Shown: positions 8,201 to 13,156 of the stretch, piece by piece
How positions within the stretch are numbered: position 1 is the first letter of the stretch
How the letters are laid out: each line of letters opens with the position of its first letter
Program-made: the position numbers and the translations under genes
From: UBA922 sp964571295
GTDB lineage: Bacteria; Patescibacteriota; Patescibacteriia; Magasanikbacterales; UBA922
Length of the DNA stretch: 15,101 bases
Reading direction: 5' to 3'
NCBI GenBank assembly: GCA_964571295.1
Contig: CAZNAO010000022.1
Coordinates: 1 to 15,101, forward strand
Notes under the pieces: generated by a model
Told to the model about the DNA's origin: nothing
The model's database searches: none
The model's input: the letters and a program-made list of their open reading frames with translations, nothing else

Positions 8201-11200
8201 TTGTGCTTGGAAGATATTTTGTAATCGTGAAACGGGGCGACGGAATCAATACGCTTGCAAGCTCTGGAAATGATTTCGTCGATGTTGTTTCAGGTGCGCC
8301 TGCTCCGGGTATTTGTCGTATTGATCCCACACGCGGTTTTGCACCCCTGTTCGACACCTCAAAACCGTTGACCATTGTAGGCGAGAATTTTGTTGCAGGT
8401 TCAAGTGCTGATCCTATCGTACGATTCTGGTATCCTCTTGCCGACCCTGCACAGGCTACCACATGGCTTTCTCTTCGACATGCAGAAACTTATGGAGGTG
8501 CATCAATTGTAAGTGTCGCTGGAAATGGGCAGGAAATTAAAACTACTATTCCGTATGATCCGGGATCTGGCTACTCAATGGTAACTGGTCCTATCAAAGT
8601 TGAGAATGAAGCTGGGTTGATCAGTAATGGTGTTGATTACACGGTCAACGACTGTCGCGAAGATGCTGGAGATAAGCCAGGATTCCACTGTTGTACCGAA
8701 GGACCTGACCAGGGGCGCTGGAAACATGCAAATTTTGCGTGCCAAGGTGTACCTCGTGAAGCAGGGTATGTGTGGAGATTCACTACTGGGAAAATGCCAC
8801 GAACGTTTGAAGTTGTTGAATCGTGTAAGGCAGGTGCCATGCCATCACCCAGCCCATCAACTCTTTGGCCTGAAGGAAAAAATCAGTGTGTTAATGCTCA
8901 ATTACAAGTTCGTTTCAATCTACCTCTTGACCCGAGTACCATTTCTGCTACGGGTCTTGCTGGGGGAGAACCTCGTAATGTTTCTATTCTTACGTGTGGT
9001 GGGGATGATAATGAGATAAATTGCAATACTTCTTTATCCGATGTTACGGATCAATTTGTTGTGTCTGAATTTGTGGGTGAGAAAGGGGTGGTGTTTGGTC
9101 TGAAACAACAAGGACAAACCTTACTGCCTAATACGTGGTATCGTGTCGCATTGTCTTCTCAGATTACGTCACTTCGGGCAATTGCCCAAAGCGGACTTCC
9201 TGGTTCCAGTCATGATCCGCTTGAATCGACTAAACCTTGTGAATTGGGAGGAGGTAATGAGGCGGCATATTGCTTTGATTTTAGGACTGGTTCAGGAGAT
9301 TTTATCTGTACATTAGCTGATGCAGTACTTGAGCCTGCCGAATATACTACTAATTTACTTGGAATCGTTCAGGATTCGCGGTATGGGTTGAATCAAGATC
9401 TTAATTATGTGTTTAGTATCGCTGCGGTGACCCCTTTGACATATGGTGTTAACGGTATAAGTAATCTTGCGTGCACCTCTATTAATGTACAGGATAAACC
9501 ATGGGTATGGGGACCATCAGCAGGTGCTCCGGCTACTGCAGCGCATAAGCCTGGTGAACCTTCTTCTCATGGGTATGCGACTGCGTGGGAAAGTAATACA
9601 GTTGGTTCAGAAATTGATGCTCGTATTACTGAACAGAATAATGTGATTATTGCGACGAGTACTCTTATTATTGATCTTGGCAATCCATATGCAAAAAATG
9701 TCTGGCCGCTTTGTCTTGAGGCTTGTGTGAATGCGGAAATTGGTATTGAGTTTAGTCAGTTCATGAATGTGGGTGATTTTACTCCAACCAATATTACACT
9801 TCGGAAGTGCGCAGATGAAAGTTGTGCCTCTGCTTCCCTTGGTTCGCCAATCCAACTCGATTTCAATTCTGGTTTCCAGACTCCGTCTTTTTTCCGCGTA
9901 TATCCGCTTACTCCGCTCGAGTCGAATAGTTGGTATCTGGTCCAGATGGGTGATGGAATCCGTTCAATTGGCGGAGTTGTCAGTTCTACTAATGGATCGG
10001 TCGATGTGCGGCTCGGTACCAGTGCCCCAGGGAAAGAGTGGAAATTTAGAACCAAAAATTCTGCACAGTTATGTCTTGCAGACAGTGTACGTGTGCAGCC
10101 TGATCCATTTACCTCAACCTTTATTGGAGAGGCGAAGATTTATCGCGCGTACCCAATCGGTTCACCGGATTCGTGCAGCCCTTATGGACAAGTACTTAAC
10201 CCGTGGCAATTTGGTTGGGATTGGTCAGTTGCAAATCAAAGTGTCGCAAAAGTGAGTGATTTTAGTTTTTCAGGAAGTCCAAAAAATACGTGTACGATCG
10301 GCTGTACTCCTGCGGGAAGTGACGTTGCGCGCACGATCGCACCATATCCAATTTGTGGAAATGGTATCGTTGAGGCTGGTGAAGATTGTGATATTGCGAG
10401 CGTGGGAGAATTTCCTGGTATCAGCTGTACATTCAACTGTCTTCGTCCTGGCAACAGTGATGCAGGGGTAGGAGTAAATCAATGCGGAAACGGTGTTATC
10501 GATCGCTTGGTTGGCGAAGAGTGTGATCCTGCGAGTGCCCCTCAGGGATTAAGCGATTTTTGTTCCAATACCTGCCTCTATACTGGTTCTTCTCAGGAAT
10601 TGACTGAAAATACCGTCATTCCTGTATGTATGAGTGGTGAAGTACGGTATGGAGAAGACTGTGAAATTGACACCCCCAATGGTACGCAATATTGTTCTGC
10701 ACAGTGCCTTAATAAAGGTACACCGCTTTCACAACAATGGTGTGACGGATATGTGTCGGATCCGAACAATATACGTTATCAACAGGTGAATCGTGAGCAG
10801 GTGGTGGCGGTATGCGGGACCGCAGTTAGTGTGTGCGGAAACGGGGTCGTGGAACAGGGGGAAGAGTGTGAACAGGATGTAAATGGACGCGATACCTGCT
10901 CTGATCGATGCTTGGTACAGAACGCATGTGATACTCCGGCAGCACAGTGTGAACTTGGCACGCCCGGTTGTCTTTCTGACTGTACGCTTGCGGGTTCGTC
11001 GGTAACGTACTCAGATCCCTCAGTATGTGCCGACGGTGTGACTGGAATCGGCGAATATCGCAATCTTGAAAATGAAGTACTTTCATGTGAGGCCGCCCCA
11101 GATGACCGCAGCACTATTTTGGGCGGCAATCCGGTACAGGTGGTAACTTCCGTTGGTGGAGCAGTTGATACGGGTACCGCAACTATCGGACTTCTTGAGA

Positions 11201-13116
11201 CTGAAGTAGTGGTAGAAACATCAAAATTTTTAGATGTCACCAATAGTGGTACTACGGATATCACACCGGTTTCTGGTAATGGTGATTATTATCTTCGTTG
11301 TGGATATACAGAATATTCAGAATCCATTGAGGGTGTCTTTAATAATTGTCCTGTTAATTCGAATAATACTCTCGGTGTCGGGCGTAACTCATGCTGCATG
11401 GAGCGTCCGATTCGTATTGCTGAGTACCCAGTTGCGAATGCTGGTATCGCTGCTGGGACCGCACCGGTATGCCGCAATACGTATATTGAAGTTACCTTCA
11501 ACCAGAATATTCCGGTTGAATATGTCCAGGATAATATCGAGTTGGTTCAAAGTTATCCTCGAGGATACGCGTGTTCTTCTCATGGTGGTTCTGATGTGAC
11601 AGATGCTATGAATAATCTACTGAGTCTCGATACTGGTGCACCGCAGACTTTATGGGGCAAGGTCTGGAATCATGTGAAGAATTTCTTCGCTCGATTGGCT
11701 CGAATTACGGTGTTTGCTTCTGAACCGAATCAACCGATTACTGCAGATCTGACATGGTGTACCGCGAACATTCCTCTTGAGGTCAAAACTTCATACATAA
11801 CGAATACGAGCGGAGCGGTCGCTCAGACTCGAGTGTCGCTCTACCCAACCAAATTGCTTGATAGCGAACGATACGTTTCAGTCATTCTTCGTGGCGGGGC
11901 AGAGGGGATCCGCAACTCCCTTGGAGTTAGTATCAAGTCGCCTTTTGATTCCGCGCTGTCAGATCAATGGGTATTTAGAACGAGTAATCAGATCTGTAAA
12001 ATCGCACAAGTAGATGTTGTGCCTGCTCAGAGTCTTTATACTGTTCCTAACAGTTCAAAAGATTTTGTTGCGTATGCGGTCTCCACATTTCAGGATCAAC
12101 GAATTGTTTCCATACCGGGTTCATATGAGTGGGAATGGAGTTGGGGGCCTGCCAATGACCAGTTATTTGCTATTCCTGGTGTCACGACTTCATATAATCA
12201 AATTACGTCAAAAGGATTCAAAGGGCATACTGATGGTGTTGTCTCTGCTCGTGTTACTCTTGATACTTCAACTGAAAATAATCAACAAGGGCGCACCTAT
12301 TCGTCGGTATTCAGTCTTGATGCTCTTTTTTGTCAGCGACCATGGCCAGGTGGGAATGTATTGCTTTCTGAGGATGTCGCGTTGGTCGACACGATATTTG
12401 AGGATATGAAATATCATTTTTCACTCTCTTATTGTGCTGACAATGGGAATGCTACTACCATTGCAGACGATCTGCCATTCTTTAATTCTATTGAAGTGAT
12501 TACTGATCCTGCTGAATTAGGAGTGGTATCAGTAGATGATTTACCTGATGCGCTTCGACGATATTTGTTATTTTCAAATACGACTGATGATGCGATCGGT
12601 ATTCAGATTTTTGCAAATCCAGTGAAATTCGATGGATCACGGAAAACCATTGAAGAATGGTATACCGAGCGATTCGGAGATGCCTCACAGATGACCAAAA
12701 CAACCATCGGTGGATATGAATCACTTATGAACCAAACGAGTGTGTATGTGAATGCGTATAATATCGACGGTGATGCTATCTATAACAATATCTATTTGTT
12801 CACTATTGACGCTAATGCAGGCACCGATACTCATACAGTGTTTGATCAGCTCATTAATTCTCTTATGTTTAATACCAATCTTACCAATTTTGGTCGGTGT
12901 CTAAAGGAAGGCGAGCAATACACGGTGCGGGACACTCCTGAGGCAATAACTGGCATTGCCTGTACGACTGACTTCGATTGCCGTGAGACGAGTGGCTACC
13001 CCAAGACTGGTACGAATGGTATCTGCTCGAATGCGGCGGATAAATTTATGAGAGATATACAGCGGCTGGAACAATTGCAGTCTACCCAAGAACAAACGGA
13101 TCAACAGTTCGATTAA
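5227..13116 (+). CDS. Giant multidomain surface protein with pilin-like anchor (2629 aa)
   Basis: Probable adhesin-like surface protein; ligand unknown. In order: signal peptide with a cleavage site near VYA/QVG (residue 32); a two-helix T4SS-pilin-like module (about 58-126), about two thirds identical to that of the preceding protein; an SbsA-like Ig domain (about 157-280); another Ig-like domain (283-404); a Cys-rich stretch and an IPT/TIG domain carrying an exact EF-hand-type loop (Asp500 to Glu511); a LamG/concanavalin-like domain (about 571-783) with WHLVGVTF, FYVDGKLV and DEVTVWNRAL; three more IPT/TIG domains (832-912, 918-1020, 1025-1142); three copies of an Ig plus Trp-rich module (to about 2306), with CGNG Cys-rich repeats between copies two and three (1710-1900); a PsbP/Mog1-like domain (about 2450-2550); and a short helical C-terminus. 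The gene starts three bases after the previous stop, so the two are surely co-transcribed. There is no SD and no LPXTG or C-terminal membrane segment; anchoring must come from the N-terminal helices. It fills over half of the window. Confidence 0.85.
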   Translation: MKRFLLYFSVLFVCAIGVYGGIFDYVPTTVYAQVGDDYGLQPVAETISIPSENNTDLRVTIVRIINIFLGFLGVIAVCIILYAGYVWMTAGGNEEKVATAKKLLINAVIGLAIILSSFAITSFILNRLQGAIDGTGGNSNPTGPGTGCQDPLGCFPPDQACVEANFVVKSISPHTPTSEDVTGMNNTIVRVLFSSPVAAEANQIFRVLRESELGTTDVSNEFTFAFDEDESLVEATPIEGIVPAGNYTVEVQEGLRDRSGRELTTETTCGTFAKTGQFRTGNQPVVDTTFTGLDPVSINGYSGDGVNAVILGRTYSLRTVLRDDHGNSYVTIRVYKEGDSANVVEFYLDGPRLSLGSSAPFGVVRGFTILENRFEIGPTYVAEVTAHDIDNNITTDTVRFRVVPPSCLNGQLDSDETDIDQGGQCGGGEGNTCSTQSDCSYWLKCLDESNNLCNGAYSCMCKPSPYIARVEYMDGAPGNFITITGRNFGNIPGTVAFNYDVNQNGVIEPGESIGSALAQCREGSNWNDSWIIAEVPQQLADSSVSPSVSVTNLALGGGESTGISTIPSLAAGNILNIGFEETEGAVVEDRSPSQWSVTLNHDVQLNGSGRAGRGIVFPSDADTTTEIADFSGYLRVQSTAFDLVNGSAFVWIKKNRPLGYVDAILTRVFSWGMYIEPNGMLSMAHWPQGNPETIRPVTIDVADNQWHLVGVTFERGVQNGTHFYVDGKLVFTTTTNSAGGGSQPLIIGAGNDGNTQFYSGAMDEVTVWNRALSALEVEQLYRLTTVSKFTDYTNDQFGPNLGLFTYNTTQRPNLCSVTVAADRVITLDDGSVITSTQGSTAAPQGTTLALEGTGFGNDRGGALFGQQAAPVSSWTGELVSADVPFGVEDRVSVYVAASQGERSNPVPFTVTALDDLFPPTISKIEPATTTKGSFITITGDRFGNDGSVYFTPNANTTCPGSGCILAGDLPLACGDVWSNTRIIARVPTGEEFVLGRYFVIVKRGDGINTLASSGNDFVDVVSGAPAPGICRIDPTRGFAPLFDTSKPLTIVGENFVAGSSADPIVRFWYPLADPAQATTWLSLRHAETYGGASIVSVAGNGQEIKTTIPYDPGSGYSMVTGPIKVENEAGLISNGVDYTVNDCREDAGDKPGFHCCTEGPDQGRWKHANFACQGVPREAGYVWRFTTGKMPRTFEVVESCKAGAMPSPSPSTLWPEGKNQCVNAQLQVRFNLPLDPSTISATGLAGGEPRNVSILTCGGDDNEINCNTSLSDVTDQFVVSEFVGEKGVVFGLKQQGQTLLPNTWYRVALSSQITSLRAIAQSGLPGSSHDPLESTKPCELGGGNEAAYCFDFRTGSGDFICTLADAVLEPAEYTTNLLGIVQDSRYGLNQDLNYVFSIAAVTPLTYGVNGISNLACTSINVQDKPWVWGPSAGAPATAAHKPGEPSSHGYATAWESNTVGSEIDARITEQNNVIIATSTLIIDLGNPYAKNVWPLCLEACVNAEIGIEFSQFMNVGDFTPTNITLRKCADESCASASLGSPIQLDFNSGFQTPSFFRVYPLTPLESNSWYLVQMGDGIRSIGGVVSSTNGSVDVRLGTSAPGKEWKFRTKNSAQLCLADSVRVQPDPFTSTFIGEAKIYRAYPIGSPDSCSPYGQVLNPWQFGWDWSVANQSVAKVSDFSFSGSPKNTCTIGCTPAGSDVARTIAPYPICGNGIVEAGEDCDIASVGEFPGISCTFNCLRPGNSDAGVGVNQCGNGVIDRLVGEECDPASAPQGLSDFCSNTCLYTGSSQELTENTVIPVCMSGEVRYGEDCEIDTPNGTQYCSAQCLNKGTPLSQQWCDGYVSDPNNIRYQQVNREQVVAVCGTAVSVCGNGVVEQGEECEQDVNGRDTCSDRCLVQNACDTPAAQCELGTPGCLSDCTLAGSSVTYSDPSVCADGVTGIGEYRNLENEVLSCEAAPDDRSTILGGNPVQVVTSVGGAVDTGTATIGLLETEVVVETSKFLDVTNSGTTDITPVSGNGDYYLRCGYTEYSESIEGVFNNCPVNSNNTLGVGRNSCCMERPIRIAEYPVANAGIAAGTAPVCRNTYIEVTFNQNIPVEYVQDNIELVQSYPRGYACSSHGGSDVTDAMNNLLSLDTGAPQTLWGKVWNHVKNFFARLARITVFASEPNQPITADLTWCTANIPLEVKTSYITNTSGAVAQTRVSLYPTKLLDSERYVSVILRGGAEGIRNSLGVSIKSPFDSALSDQWVFRTSNQICKIAQVDVVPAQSLYTVPNSSKDFVAYAVSTFQDQRIVSIPGSYEWEWSWGPANDQLFAIPGVTTSYNQITSKGFKGHTDGVVSARVTLDTSTENNQQGRTYSSVFSLDALFCQRPWPGGNVLLSEDVALVDTIFEDMKYHFSLSYCADNGNATTIADDLPFFNSIEVITDPAELGVVSVDDLPDALRRYLLFSNTTDDAIGIQIFANPVKFDGSRKTIEEWYTERFGDASQMTKTTIGGYESLMNQTSVYVNAYNIDGDAIYNNIYLFTIDANAGTDTHTVFDQLINSLMFNTNLTNFGRCLKEGEQYTVRDTPEAITGIACTTDFDCRETSGYPKTGTNGICSNAADKFMRDIQRLEQLQSTQEQTDQQFD
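5401..5601 (+). other. T4SS-pilin-like two-helix module (giant protein)
   Basis: Residues 59-125 contain VRIINIFLGFLG, ILYAGYVWMT, the polar turn GGNEEKVATAKK, and a second hydrophobic helix LINAVIGLAIILSSF. The module recurs at 3172-3380 in the upstream gene. Over about 95 aligned residues I count roughly 65 identities, yet many third codon positions differ, which points to an old duplication under protein-level constraint. The helix-polar turn-helix layout is that of VirB2/TrbC-type pilins. Confidence 0.7.
6937..7575 (+). other. LamG/concanavalin A-like domain
   Basis: Residues 571-783 of the giant protein read as a LamG_3-type jelly roll. It opens with NILNIGFEETEG, has a middle strand FVWIKKNR, the diagnostic WHLVGVTFERG and FYVDGKLVF hairpins, and ends with FYSGAMDEVTVWNRALSALE. 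Domains of this type commonly bind carbohydrate or protein ligands. It lies between IPT/TIG domains. Confidence 0.75.
9280..12145 (+). repeat. Triplicated Ig plus Trp-rich module in the giant protein
   Basis: Three times an SbsA-like Ig domain closes with FRT (Phe1352, Phe1607, Phe2250) and is followed within about ten residues by a Cys-x(2-3)-A/D-x-V segment, then 50-70 residues later by a Trp cluster: W-V-W at 1426, W-x3-W-x-W at 1660-1666, and W-x-W-x-W at 2302-2306. The Ig part of the first copy begins upstream, near 8800. The copies are strongly diverged, so the repeat is old and visible only in protein. Confidence 0.6.
10354..10920 (+). repeat. Cys-rich CGNG-x-GE-x-CD repeats (giant protein)
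   Basis: CGNGIVEAGEDCD (from Cys1710), CGNGVIDRLVGEECD (1753), a degenerate CMSGEVRYGEDCE (1801) and CGNGVVEQGEECE (1870) each precede a C-x(2-4)-C pair. This is the DUF4215 / myxococcal Cys-rich repeat pattern, a small disulfide-bonded extracellular unit. A further decayed copy (CADGVTGIGE) lies near 11026. Confidence 0.8.
12592..12870 (+). other. PsbP/Mog1-like domain near the C-terminus
   Basis: About residues 2450-2550 run: a strand with IGIQIFANP, helix TIEEWYTERFG, the strand pair TTIGGYESLM and TSVYVNAYN, strand IYLFTIDAN, and a closing helix-strand FDQLINSLMF starting at Phe2539. That order, with the F-D-Q-x-x-x-S-x-x-F ending, resembles PsbP/Mog1-fold domains of bacterial lipoproteins. 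The assignment is by pattern only. Confidence 0.4.
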
Positions 13117-13129
13117 TATGTGTTATACT
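13101..13129 (+). promoter_or_regulatory. Putative extended -10 promoter of the VWA gene
   Basis: TCAACA (4 of 6 to TTGACA) at 13101-13106, a 17-base spacer, then TATACT at 13124-13129 preceded by TG-T (13121-13123), an extended -10. The -35 lies inside the end of the giant gene. Predicted start is near 13136, about 20 bases before the ATG at 13157. This suggests the VWA gene can be expressed separately. Confidence 0.45.
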
Positions 13130-13156
13130 ACTGACATAGTTTGATTATCAGTCTCT

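Noticed and set aside
10779..11264. 161-codon open frame on the minus strand
   Set aside because: It lies wholly within the giant gene, is rich in Ser/Thr/Pro as expected from the reverse of this coding sequence, and shows no start signal or recognisable family. The same holds for the 186-codon minus frame at 4330-4890.
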